A stretch of 64,000 nt of DNA. It comes from Geoalkalibacter ferrihydriticus DSM 17813 (lineage in GTDB: Bacteria > Desulfobacterota > Desulfuromonadia > Desulfuromonadales > Geoalkalibacteraceae). The notes beneath the pieces were generated by a model. It saw only the letters and a list, made by a program, of their open reading frames with translations. It was not told the origin of the DNA and searched no databases. This document shows, piece after piece, positions 31,668 through 40,084 of the stretch; positions within the stretch are counted from its first letter, which is position 1; every line of letters begins with the position of its first letter. A program made the translations under genes and the position numbers. The DNA is taken from the NCBI RefSeq assembly GCF_000820505.1, contig NZ_JWJD01000007.1, forward strand, positions 99,750 to 163,749. Reading direction: 5' to 3'.

Positions 31668-32807
31668 ATGAAGGATACGCGGGCTTTTATCTATTCAAGC
31701 CGTTTTGGCGATTACACCTACGGTGAAGCGCATCCGTTCAAACTTCTGCGCTATCGGCTGACCTTCGAGTTGATCAACGAGCTTGGTCTTTTGAGCAATC
31801 CGGCCACGCGCGTGCTGGAGGCAGCCCAGGCCGAAGAGGCAGATCTTGCGCGCTTTCATCGCCGGGATTATCTCGCCGTTCTGCGTGAATTCAGTGCCGC
31901 CGAAACGCCCCGCGCGAATTTTCTTTTCGGGCTGGGAGATTTGGAAAATCCTGTATTCCCCGGGGTCTATGATTGGGCGCGCCTGGTGTGCGGCGGAACT
32001 CTTGATGCGGCCCGTCTGGTTGCCGATGGCGGTTGCCGGATTGCATTTCACATGGCCGGGGGCTGGCATCATGCACAGGCTTCTCGGGCCTCGGGATTCA
32101 GTTACCTCAACGATGCCGTAATCGCCATCCACGCTCTGCTCGAAAGGGGATTGCGGGTCGCCTATGTGGATCTTGACGCTCACCATGGCGATGGAGTTCA
32201 GGAGGCTTTCTACGACAACGACCAGGTGCTCACCATCTCGTTGCACGAAACCGGCGACGACTTTTTTCCCCACACCGGCTATGTCGATGAACTCGGCTGC
32301 GGGTGCGGTTATGGGTACAGCGTCAATGTCCCCTTGTCCCGGCATTGCGATGATCGTCTTTTTCTGCGCGCCTTCAACCACATCGTTCCACCGCTCCTCT
32401 CAAAATTCGCTCCCGATGTTCTCCTTACCCAGATGGGCGTTGATGGTTTGCGTACCGACCCTCTGACGCGTCTGGAACTTACTACTGCCGCTTATGAATC
32501 CTGCGCCCGCTGGTTTCGAGATAGCCATTTGCCCTGGGTTGTGCTGGGTGGCGGTGGTTACCACAAGATTAATGTTGCTCGCACCTGGACCCTGCTTTGG
32601 GGTATTATTCAGGGGGTGGAACTGCCGGATTTTTTGCCGAAGGTTTTTTGCGGGACAATTTCCGCTCTGGGTTTTCCTGATTATCGATTGCGCGATTTGC
32701 CCCATCAGGCTCAATCCGATGATTTCAGTCGTGCAGAGCAGGCTTTGGATGCAAACCTGGAGTATCTTGACCGGCACCTGTTTCCCCTCCACGGAATCGG
32801 GCCATGA
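31668..32807 (+). CDS. Histone-deacetylase-family (AcuC-like) deacetylase
   Basis: 379 residues, zinc-dependent class I/II HDAC-like fold. The catalytic region contains HMAGGWHHAQASRASGFSYLND (the paired active-site His), VAYVDLDAHHGDGVQEAFY (zinc ligands Asp and His), the ISLHETGDDFFPHTG loop, and the late VVLGGGGYHKINVARTW with the active Tyr/His area. The substrate may be acetyl-lysine (as with AcuC on acetyl-CoA synthetase) or an acetylated polyamine. The next gene starts inside its stop codon (ATGA), so it belongs to a long operon leading to Mla-type lipid transport genes. Confidence 0.92.
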   Translation: MKDTRAFIYSSRFGDYTYGEAHPFKLLRYRLTFELINELGLLSNPATRVLEAAQAEEADLARFHRRDYLAVLREFSAAETPRANFLFGLGDLENPVFPGVYDWARLVCGGTLDAARLVADGGCRIAFHMAGGWHHAQASRASGFSYLNDAVIAIHALLERGLRVAYVDLDAHHGDGVQEAFYDNDQVLTISLHETGDDFFPHTGYVDELGCGCGYGYSVNVPLSRHCDDRLFLRAFNHIVPPLLSKFAPDVLLTQMGVDGLRTDPLTRLELTTAAYESCARWFRDSHLPWVVLGGGGYHKINVARTWTLLWGIIQGVELPDFLPKVFCGTISALGFPDYRLRDLPHQAQSDDFSRAEQALDANLEYLDRHLFPLHGIGP

Positions 32808-33640
32808 ACCTAAAGGAGGCACCAAGTGCACGCCTTCTCGATCCCCAGGGGGTGCCGCTGTGCTCCTTGGTTGAGATCAATCGCCTGGCCCCTGTCATTA
32901 AGGAAGAGCTTTATCGCCGGCTCGTGCCGCGCCGGATTTTTACCGATTATGCCATCGATCCGGGCAGCCTGCGTTGTCCCGATGGGCAGCGCGCCGTCAC
33001 CTTTATCTGTCCCGAAGGGCTCGGCCTGGTGCGGATCGAGGTCCGTCCGCGTCGCCGGAAACGGGACTGTTTATTCTTCGTGGAGGTGGCCGACACGCCT
33101 TATGGCCAGATCGAACTCTCCCTCTGTCTGATCAACGACCTCGACGCGCCACGCTATAACGTCGATGTCGATGAGCTGGGCCGCGACAACTGTTTCGGCA
33201 CCTTGCGACGCAATCGCGGCGAAGAACTGCGGGCCATGTCCGCCGGACTCGCTCCCAATCAGGTGCGTCGTGGATTGCAGATGTTTTCCCAGTTTTTTGA
33301 ACAATTTGAAAAGTTTGTCGCAGCTCTCGGCATTTCAGTTATCATTGCTGAACCTTTGAGTTATGATAACGCCGTGCGTTACGAAGGTTATGGATTCGAT
33401 TACCTCAGCGGCAAAAAACTCATGCTGTGGATCAATGAAGAATTTCAGCCTGGGGGACTCCTGTTTCAGCGTCTCAACGGAGAATCCCCTTTCCGTCGAC
33501 CCGGCATGGAAAAAACCGTGCGGGGGCGCAGTTGGGCCATTCATGACGGCATCCTTGGACGCCCCTGGGATGGCGTGAAAATTTATAAGACTGTTGGACA
33601 ACATGCGGGAGTCAATACATTTTCCCAGCGCCTTGGCTGA
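32804..33640 (+). CDS. Unknown protein coupled to the deacetylase, possibly GNAT-like at its C-terminus
   Basis: 278 residues, soluble, no signal peptide. Most of the chain matches no domain I know. Residues about 175-215 (VIIAEPLSYDNAVRYEGYGF) resemble the end of a GNAT acetyltransferase fold (Asn near an A-x-x-x-Y-x-x-x-GF pattern), but no clear acetyl-CoA loop is visible. The 4-bp overlap with an HDAC-like deacetylase suggests the two act together. Start ATG 32804 has AAGG-type bases upstream within the deacetylase gene. Confidence 0.6.
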   Translation: MNLKEAPSARLLDPQGVPLCSLVEINRLAPVIKEELYRRLVPRRIFTDYAIDPGSLRCPDGQRAVTFICPEGLGLVRIEVRPRRRKRDCLFFVEVADTPYGQIELSLCLINDLDAPRYNVDVDELGRDNCFGTLRRNRGEELRAMSAGLAPNQVRRGLQMFSQFFEQFEKFVAALGISVIIAEPLSYDNAVRYEGYGFDYLSGKKLMLWINEEFQPGGLLFQRLNGESPFRRPGMEKTVRGRSWAIHDGILGRPWDGVKIYKTVGQHAGVNTFSQRLG

Positions 33641-33672
33641 ACGAATGCTTGGAGAAAATTAAGGTTTGTGCT

Positions 33673-34635
33673 ATGAATAATCACATGTCTGCCAGCGAAT
33701 CCCTTTCCCCACAGTATTATCGCCTCTGGACGCCTCCGTCGGGAACCACGGTCGCCGTGGGTTCCGAACGCACGCCCATGGCTTTGCCGCAAATTCCACT
33801 GCCCTTGCACAGGCAGGGCGAGGACCTTTCCCCGCCGGATGACGATGCTATCGGTCAGGGCGTTTTCGACTACCTGCGCGAGTTTCCCGATTGTCCGCAC
33901 AATCAGGCTTATGCCGAATTGTTGCGTGACGCCTATCCTCACTACATTGCGGAAATCGGCAGCCAGATCGCCATGCTTGATGCCCGGGAGGTCGATCCGC
34001 CCTACATCAGACGCAAAATCACCCTGCTTCGCATACTGCTGCTTCTTGATCCGAACAACGCCGGATTGTCCATGCAGTTAGGCATGGCCTATTATCATGT
34101 AGGTATGATGTTTTCCGAACTGCGCACCTGCCGTTTCGATCTGCTCACGGCGCTGGCTTACCTGCAAAAAGCCTTGAGCCTTTCGGCGCGCAATCCATCG
34201 ATATATAATTATCTTGGGCAAATCGATTTTTACTTAGGCGATTATCCCGGTGCGGTCCGTCATTGGCGCGGCATTCACGACCAACTGCCCGATGGGCCCG
34301 CCAAGCAGGAGTTGGCTCGCCGCATTGCCGACATCGACCGCGGCGAGGTTCCCGATCACCCGCTGGCCGAGAACTTTGAAAAAATCGGCGAGGCGTTGGC
34401 GGCTTTCCGTGAAGGCTTCATCGATGCCGCGCGGCGGGAGATGGAAACTCTTGCCGCTGACGAGCAATTTCTGGCGATATATCAGGCGCCGGAATTCTAC
34501 CACTTCCTGGGACTGTGCCGAGAGCGTTGTGAGGATTCTCAGGGAGCTATTGCCGCCTTTGCTGAAGCTTTGGGCATTGATGAAGATTTTGCGCCGGCCC
34601 GAGAGGCTTTTGAACGTGTGCATGCGCAGAGCTAA
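33673..34635 (+). CDS. TPR-repeat cytoplasmic protein
   Basis: 320 residues. TPR-type helix pairs are visible from about residue 120 (NAGLSMQLGMAYYHVGMMF, FDLLTALAYLQKALSLSARNPSIYNYLGQIDFYLGDYPGAVRHW) and again near 265-310 (FYHFLGLCRERCEDSQGAIAAF). The N-terminal 60 residues are Pro-rich. ATG 33673 has AAGG eight bases upstream; a TTG further up is not supported. Function unknown, probably a protein-binding scaffold for this operon. Confidence 0.75.
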   Translation: MNNHMSASESLSPQYYRLWTPPSGTTVAVGSERTPMALPQIPLPLHRQGEDLSPPDDDAIGQGVFDYLREFPDCPHNQAYAELLRDAYPHYIAEIGSQIAMLDAREVDPPYIRRKITLLRILLLLDPNNAGLSMQLGMAYYHVGMMFSELRTCRFDLLTALAYLQKALSLSARNPSIYNYLGQIDFYLGDYPGAVRHWRGIHDQLPDGPAKQELARRIADIDRGEVPDHPLAENFEKIGEALAAFREGFIDAARREMETLAADEQFLAIYQAPEFYHFLGLCRERCEDSQGAIAAFAEALGIDEDFAPAREAFERVHAQS

Positions 34636-34642
34636 GGTCGTC

Positions 34643-36121
34643 ATGGGGTTTTCGCGGTTTGTCGCCGGGGTGGTTATTGCCTTGGGTCTCCTTGTTGGCG
34701 GCGCCGGCGTCGCGCTGAGTGCCGTTGAAGAAGACGACAGGATTTTCACTCTCTGGCCTCTCCTTGATTATCGCAGCTCGCCCCAGGTCGATTATGCGAG
34801 CCTGCGCGTGCTGGGGCCCCTGTTCAAGTATGAGCGCAAAGGCCCGGAGGTGGAATATGGCCTGCGCCCGCTATTTTTCCGTGCCCAGGATCGCGACAGC
34901 GGTCTGCGGATTAGTGAGTACCTCTACCCCGTTGCCTCCAGTCGGCACGAGGACGAGCAAAGCTATTTTCAGTTTCTGCGACTCTACGAAACGGACTTAG
35001 ATCGCCGTGAGCAGGGCCGCGGCGATCAATTTACTTTGTTTCCTTTTTTGTTTTACGGGGAAGATGAAGAGCGTGGGAAGTATTTCGCTTTTTTCCCCAT
35101 CGGTGGTAAAATTTATAACCGATTTTGGCGCGATGAAATTCGTTTCACGTTGTTTCCCCTTTACGGTTATACACAGAAGGACGGTACGGAAATCACCAAC
35201 ATTCTGTGGCCCATATATGCACGTATCGAGGGCAAAAATGAAACCGGCGTTAAATTCTGGCCCCTCTATGGACGATCCGAAAAAGAAGGGGTTTATCGCA
35301 AACGCTTTGCGATCTGGCCGTTTTATTTCAATGAGCACCTGGGACTGGATGGCGAAAATCCGCGCCATCGGCGCGGCGTTTTCCCTTTTTATCTGGCGCA
35401 AGATTCGCCCGTGCGTTCTCAAAAGACCTGGTTGTGGCCTTTTTTTAGTCACATCGTCGACCAAGAGCGTGATTACGAAGAATGGAACCTGCCCTGGCCG
35501 CTGGTGCGGCATGCGCAAGGCAGCTACAAAGAATCGCGCAAATTTCTCCCGTTTTATTCCTACGAACGCACCGGAGTCCTGGAGCGCCGCTGGGTAGTTT
35601 GGCCGATCTATCTGCACAGCCGCCTGACCACTGAAGATCTGGTGCGGGAACGCGGTCGCGTGTTGTTCTTTCTCTTCTCCAACCTTGAGGAGCGGCTGAT
35701 TTTGGAAGATGAGCAGGATTATACGCGACTGAAAAGGGTGGCGCTCTGGCCCTTGTTCAATTATGAGCGCCGCATGGGTGTCTCGCATTTTTCCACGCTG
35801 GCGCTACTTGAACCGTTTTTTCCCGACCATGACAGTATTCGCCGCAACTGGTCGCCTCTCTGGTCTGTGTATCAGAGCAAATGGGATACTCACGGCAATC
35901 AGATCTCCTCGCTTCTATGGAATCTCTACTGGAAAGAGCGCCGCGGCGAAGATCTCGCCTACGAGTTGTTTCCTCTGGTCAGCTATCAGGGCGCTGGGGG
36001 GGCGATGAAGGAGTTTAAGCTGCTCAAAGGTCTGGTGCATGTTATCCGCGAAGAAGATGGCGGACGATTCTCTCTGTTTTATCTGCCCTGGGGATTTTCC
36101 TGGGGCCGGCAGGCGCAATGA
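34643..36121 (+). CDS. Exported aromatic-proline repeat protein next to Mla-type genes
   Basis: 492 residues with a signal peptide (MGFSRFVAGVVIALGLLVGGAGVALS). The mature part is a string of short segments with the pattern aromatic/Leu-W/F-P-hydrophobic-aromatic, for example FTLFPLYGY, NILWPIYAR, VKFWPLYGR, FAIWPFYF, TWLWPFFSH, WVVWPIYLH, VALWPLFNY. Each is followed by 15-30 charged residues. The alternation suggests beta strands, possibly an outer-membrane barrel or a periplasmic beta structure. No known domain was recognised. The stop overlaps the MlaE-like permease start by 4 bp, so a link to lipid transport is likely. Confidence 0.7.
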   Translation: MGFSRFVAGVVIALGLLVGGAGVALSAVEEDDRIFTLWPLLDYRSSPQVDYASLRVLGPLFKYERKGPEVEYGLRPLFFRAQDRDSGLRISEYLYPVASSRHEDEQSYFQFLRLYETDLDRREQGRGDQFTLFPFLFYGEDEERGKYFAFFPIGGKIYNRFWRDEIRFTLFPLYGYTQKDGTEITNILWPIYARIEGKNETGVKFWPLYGRSEKEGVYRKRFAIWPFYFNEHLGLDGENPRHRRGVFPFYLAQDSPVRSQKTWLWPFFSHIVDQERDYEEWNLPWPLVRHAQGSYKESRKFLPFYSYERTGVLERRWVVWPIYLHSRLTTEDLVRERGRVLFFLFSNLEERLILEDEQDYTRLKRVALWPLFNYERRMGVSHFSTLALLEPFFPDHDSIRRNWSPLWSVYQSKWDTHGNQISSLLWNLYWKERRGEDLAYELFPLVSYQGAGGAMKEFKLLKGLVHVIREEDGGRFSLFYLPWGFSWGRQAQ

Positions 36122-36903
36122 CCATGATCGGACGATTTCTTGAATTCATCGGCGGGAAAATTCTTTCCATCGCCCAGACCACCGGGGAGATGTTAAGGCT
36201 TCTGGTGCAGACCTTTTATTATTTCAAGGAAGCGCCGCGTAACCTGCCTGCCATTTTTCGCCAGATGAGCGATATCGGCATCGATACCCTGCCCATCGCG
36301 ACGCTTATGGCCTTCTTTGTCGGCATGGTTCTCGCCCTGCAGACGGGCACTCAGCTTGCGACTTTCGGGACTCAGAACGTTATCGGTGCCATCGTCGGGC
36401 TCTCCATGGTCAAGGAATTGGGGCCGGTCATGACCAGCATCCTGGTGGCCGGTCGCGTCGGATCGTCCATGGCCGCTGAAATTGGGGCGATGAAGGTTTA
36501 CGAAGAGATCGACGCTCTCAAGACTCTGGAAATCAATCCGGTGCGCTATCTGGCCATGCCGCGCATGATTGCCTGTTTGCTTGCGGTGCCCGCATTGACG
36601 GTGTTTTCCATCATCGTTGGGATTTTCGGCGGAGGTTTCATCAGTGCCTTTACCCCGCGCATCAACGTGCCCTTCAATGTTTATTTCGACAATCTGGTTC
36701 TGGCCCTGGACTACAGTGAGATTTTCAAAGGGCTCCTTAAGGCCACGGTCTTTGGTGGCATCATCGCCCATGTCGGCTGCTATGTCGGCTTCCAGACCAC
36801 GGGTGGGGCGCGGGGCATCGGGCATTCTACGACACGGGCAGTGGTCATGAGCTTTTTGCTGATCATGATCGCCAACTATTACCTGACGCGACTCACATTG
36901 TAG
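36118..36903 (+). CDS. mlaE: MlaE-type lipid ABC transporter permease
   Basis: 261 residues, MlaE/YrbE family permease of the machinery that moves phospholipids between inner and outer membranes. Residues 45-110 contain DTLPIATLMAFFVGMVLALQTGTQL and the coupling motif ELGPVMTSILVAGRVGSSMAAEIGAMKV; later segments include VGFQTTGGARGIGHSTTRAV. Five to six membrane segments. Co-transcribed with the ATPase and MCE genes downstream. Confidence 0.93.
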   Translation: MTMIGRFLEFIGGKILSIAQTTGEMLRLLVQTFYYFKEAPRNLPAIFRQMSDIGIDTLPIATLMAFFVGMVLALQTGTQLATFGTQNVIGAIVGLSMVKELGPVMTSILVAGRVGSSMAAEIGAMKVYEEIDALKTLEINPVRYLAMPRMIACLLAVPALTVFSIIVGIFGGGFISAFTPRINVPFNVYFDNLVLALDYSEIFKGLLKATVFGGIIAHVGCYVGFQTTGGARGIGHSTTRAVVMSFLLIMIANYYLTRLTL

Positions 36904-36918
36904 GATAACAGTCTACTT

Positions 36919-37797
36919 ATGGCCAAGACGGAAGAAGAATTCAACGGCGAAGACCGAGGGATGTGGGATAAGCTGGTGCATGGGTTTCCCGGCTCGGTAT
37001 TTGAAGAGGAACATCGCGGCGAATGTGTTCCCGAATACTCCGAACCGCGTGGCGTTGATATTCGCGTCGAGAATCTCAACAAATCTTTCGGCGATCTGCA
37101 TGTGCTCAAAGACATCTGCCTGGATATCAAGGCAGGTGAAACGTTTTCCATCATCGGTCCGTCGGGAACCGGAAAAAGCGTATTGCTCAAGCACATCGTC
37201 AAGCTGGTCAAGCCCGACAGTGGCCGTATTTTCATTGATGGGCATGACATTTTCGCGGAGAAACCCAAGGACGCGGCGCGCGAATATCGCTACTCCATGG
37301 TTTTTCAGACCTCGGCGTTGTTCAACTCGCTCACCGTTGGTGAAAATGTCGGCTTGTGGCTGCGTGAAAAGCGCATCTGCAACGAGGGGCGCATTCGCCG
37401 TGTTATTCGCGAGAAACTACGGCTGGTGGGACTTGAGGGCAAAGAGGACATGATGACTTCGGAACTCTCGGGAGGCATGAAAAAACGTGTAGCTATTGCT
37501 CGCTCCCTGGCCATGAACCCCGATCTGATTCTTTATGACGAGCCGACAGCCGAACTCGATCCCGTCACCTCGGATGAGCTGGCTCGTGTGGTCATGAACC
37601 TCAAAGAAGACATCAGCCTGACCAGCGTCATCGTCAGCCACGATCTCAATTTTGCGTTTCATCTATCCGACCGGGTGGCCATGATTCACGATGGCCGCAT
37701 CATTGAAGTCGGCACCCCTGCCGAACTCAAAGCCAGCGAGAATCCAAATGTGAAAAAATTTATTTACACAACGACCAAAGGAATTACGGGGAGCTGA
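36919..37797 (+). CDS. mlaF: MlaF-type lipid ABC transporter ATPase
   Basis: 292 residues. ABC domain with Walker A GPSGTGKSVLL near residue 84, Q-loop MVFQTSALFNSLTV, signature LSGGMKKRVAIARSLAM, Walker B LILYDEPTAELDP and the switch His in IVSHDLNFAF. An N-terminal extension of about 45 residues (MAKTEEEFNGEDRGMWDKL and on) is longer than usual for MlaF. It sits 15 bp after the permease and 1 bp before the MCE gene. Confidence 0.95.
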   Translation: MAKTEEEFNGEDRGMWDKLVHGFPGSVFEEEHRGECVPEYSEPRGVDIRVENLNKSFGDLHVLKDICLDIKAGETFSIIGPSGTGKSVLLKHIVKLVKPDSGRIFIDGHDIFAEKPKDAAREYRYSMVFQTSALFNSLTVGENVGLWLREKRICNEGRIRRVIREKLRLVGLEGKEDMMTSELSGGMKKRVAIARSLAMNPDLILYDEPTAELDPVTSDELARVVMNLKEDISLTSVIVSHDLNFAFHLSDRVAMIHDGRIIEVGTPAELKASENPNVKKFIYTTTKGITGS

Positions 37798-37798
37798 T

Positions 37799-38887
37799 AT
37801 GGCCATATCAACGGAAAAGAAAGTCGGATTGTTTTTCCTCGTTGCGCTGGTGGCGCTTGCCTTGCTGATCGAGTTTGTTGAAGAGATCCGGCCCTTTGAA
37901 AGCCAGGTGGAGTATGTGGCCTATTTTAGTTCACTGGTCGGGCTCAACCAGGGCGACCCGGTGCGCATGGCCGGCGTACAGGTAGGAAAAGTCAGGTCCA
38001 TCGAGTTGGAGGACCATCGCATCAAGGTTGTATTACAGGTGCGGGAGGGAACCTCCGTCAAGGAGGACAGCGTGGTGCGGGTGCGCCAGACCAATCTTCT
38101 GGGTGGGCAATTTCTCGGCATCGATTTCGGTTCCGTGGATAAGCCGGTGTTGCCGTCGGGTTCGGAATTGCCGACGGAGCCCACAGTCAATATCGATGAA
38201 ATGCTGACCGATCTCGACCGCAATCTCAAGATCGCCCTAGGTGACTTCAGCGCATTTTTAGAGGATGGGCGCGAGCAGCTTGCCGCTTCCGGAGATCGAC
38301 TGGCAAGCATTCTCTCCAAGGTCGACGAAGGCGAGGGCACCCTTGGCATGCTGGTGAATGATCCTCGCCTGTTTGATGATGTGCAGCTGGTTGCGGAAAA
38401 TGTTGCCGAGATAACGCGACGCCTCGAAGCCGGCGAAGGCTCTTTAGGGCGTATGCTCACGGATGACGAACTTTACGTGAGAACCACCGCGGCCCTGACC
38501 AACATTCAGGATATCAGCGAGCGCATTCGCCGGGGCGAAGGAACTCTGGGGCAGCTTCTGGTCAATACCGAAATCCATGACCGCACCGCCGATGCTCTGG
38601 GCTCCATTCGCGACATCACCGGTAAAATCAATGAGGGCGAGGGCACCCTGGGGCGTCTGGTCCATGATGACCAGCTTTATCTTGAAACCACCGAGACCAT
38701 GACCCGCATCAACAGCATCGCTGCAAAGATTGATGATGGGCAGGGTACCATCGGTCGCCTGATCAATGAAGACGATATCTACCGCGACGCCAAAACCACC
38801 CTCAACAAGGTCGAAAAGACCGTCGACGGTCTTAGTGATGCGGGTCCGCTAAGTGCTCTGGGAGTCGTGCTGGGGACGTTGTTCTAA
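37799..38887 (+). CDS. MCE-domain (MlaD-like) lipid-binding protein with C-terminal repeats
   Basis: 362 residues. One N-terminal transmembrane helix (FFLVALVALALLIEFV), then one MCE domain (about 35-115: YFSSLVGLNQGDPVRMAGVQVGKV and RQTNLLGGQFLGIDFG). The C-terminal half contains five repeats with a period near 34 residues, marked by GEGTLG/GEGSLG/DGQGTIG near residues 178, 211, 246, 280 and 314, probably helical. It should form a periplasmic ring that passes lipids through MlaE. Compared with E. coli MlaD (about 183 residues) it is twice as long because of these repeats. Confidence 0.9.
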   Translation: MAISTEKKVGLFFLVALVALALLIEFVEEIRPFESQVEYVAYFSSLVGLNQGDPVRMAGVQVGKVRSIELEDHRIKVVLQVREGTSVKEDSVVRVRQTNLLGGQFLGIDFGSVDKPVLPSGSELPTEPTVNIDEMLTDLDRNLKIALGDFSAFLEDGREQLAASGDRLASILSKVDEGEGTLGMLVNDPRLFDDVQLVAENVAEITRRLEAGEGSLGRMLTDDELYVRTTAALTNIQDISERIRRGEGTLGQLLVNTEIHDRTADALGSIRDITGKINEGEGTLGRLVHDDQLYLETTETMTRINSIAAKIDDGQGTIGRLINEDDIYRDAKTTLNKVEKTVDGLSDAGPLSALGVVLGTLF

Positions 38888-39079
38888 TTGTCCATGGTCC
38901 ATGGTCCGTGGTCTGGTGACAAGCCGTTTGACTTTTTATGGGGTAAGGGACACCCTCTCCCTGACAACTGACAACTGACAACTGACAACTGACAACTGAC
39001 AACTGACAACTGACAACTGACAACTGACAACTGACAACTGACAACTGACAACTGACAACTGACAACTGACAACTGACAG
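38888..39079. repeat. 7-bp tandem repeats between MCE and Bax-like genes
   Basis: Three to four TCCATGG-type heptamers at about 38890-38917 are followed, after 44 bp, by an uninterrupted TGACAAC array of about 16.7 copies (38962-39078). No spacers, so not CRISPR. The array is open in several frames, which creates spurious frames with repeated QLSVVSC. Confidence 0.95.
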
Positions 39080-39083
39080 CCCC

Positions 39084-39989
39084 TCACAACCCCCGCAGAT
39101 TCAGGTACGAAAAACGTGTGAGTTGATTGTGGCGAATCATGGCGGCGATTTCTTCGACGTACTCTTCGCCGCGGATCGAGTAGGCCTGAAGACCCTGGGC
39201 CAGATCGACCCCTTTCAGTGGCCGGTTTTCCAGACGCGCCTGATGGCGTTTTTCGCGCAAGGGTGCGTAAGCGCGGTGGGTGTTGAGATTAAGCATGTAG
39301 GACCTGAGAGAATCATAAATCGTCGGAAAGCTACGAACCTCATAAATTTCACCCGCAGGCCGATCGGTGGGCACGATGCCCGTGCCTGGAGTGAAGGTCC
39401 ATTCGCCGAAGAGGTTGTTGGCGACCTGCGCAAATCGTGAGGTGCCCCATCCTGATTCATTGGCCGCCTGCGCCAGTACCAGGGACGGCGGAAGGACATC
39501 CACCCGCTTCAGCAATCTCGTCCTTACTTCACAATCACTGAACGGATCGCCGGCGACTCTGTACTTGTCCTGAATCTCGGCGAGACGCTCGGCCTCTTCC
39601 TCTGTCGGCAGTCGTCCCTTATCGAAACCACTGATCAGAAATTCAACCAGATCGCGCTCCGATTGGATTTCTTCATTGCCCATCAGGATCATGGGCAATA
39701 AAGTGAGAAAGAAAATGCGCTTTCTTTCGTTGACCTGCGAAACACGGTCGAGATCCTGGGGAAGCGAGGTCACGATCAGCTTAGGTACGCCCTGATCAAG
39801 GTTGTCCAGATCGTAGTCGTTGAGGGCAAAAAGTCGGGAGAGTTCGGCATGGCCGTCAGGCGCCACCACGACCACGTCGGGCTGGCCGCCATTGGTGGGA
39901 GGCGGGGGACCGCTGTCTTGGCAACCCAACAGGACCAACACCATAAGCCCAGCCAAGAATAAATGCTGATAAAGACGGAAGATTTTCAT
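39084..39989 (-). CDS. Bax-like glucosaminidase-family lipoprotein
   Basis: 301 residues with a lipoprotein signal ending LLGC. The C-terminal half contains PPSLVLAQAANESGWGTSRFA and NNLFGEWTFTPGTGIVP with RSFPTIYDSLRSYMLNLNTHRAY, the hallmark of the glucosaminidase/Bax family that cuts peptidoglycan glycan chains (catalytic Glu in ANESGWG). Predicted to act on cell wall from the outer or inner membrane. ATG 39989 fits the signal peptide. Its 3' end abuts the TGACAAC repeat. Confidence 0.87.
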   Translation of the reverse strand: MKIFRLYQHLFLAGLMVLVLLGCQDSGPPPPTNGGQPDVVVVAPDGHAELSRLFALNDYDLDNLDQGVPKLIVTSLPQDLDRVSQVNERKRIFFLTLLPMILMGNEEIQSERDLVEFLISGFDKGRLPTEEEAERLAEIQDKYRVAGDPFSDCEVRTRLLKRVDVLPPSLVLAQAANESGWGTSRFAQVANNLFGEWTFTPGTGIVPTDRPAGEIYEVRSFPTIYDSLRSYMLNLNTHRAYAPLREKRHQARLENRPLKGVDLAQGLQAYSIRGEEYVEEIAAMIRHNQLTRFSYLNLRGL

Positions 39990-40034
39990 AGGCAATCGCG
40001 AAATGTATCAGAATGAAGAGGGGGAGTCAATAAC

Positions 40035-40078
40035 AAAAACGCGCGCGTCGATTAAGGGCTCGGCGCGCGCGTTTTTAT
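40035..40078 (-). terminator. Intrinsic terminator at the end of the gsp operon
   Basis: AACGCGCGCG and CGCGCGCGTT can pair over 10 bp around a 16-nt loop, with T/A-runs on both sides (AACAAAAACG on one side and GTTTTTATT on the other). It can work in both directions and separates gspN from the Bax-like gene. Confidence 0.88.
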
Positions 40079-40084
40079 TGGAGT

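Noticed and set aside
38962-39078. Possible CRISPR array
   Set aside because: Units are 7 bp and directly joined; there are no spacers and no cas genes. The same holds for the array at 56172.
38832-39087. Minus-strand frames encoding repeated QLSVVSC
   Set aside because: They are only the translation of the TGACAAC tandem array, which has no stops in several frames; no ribosome site and no domain.
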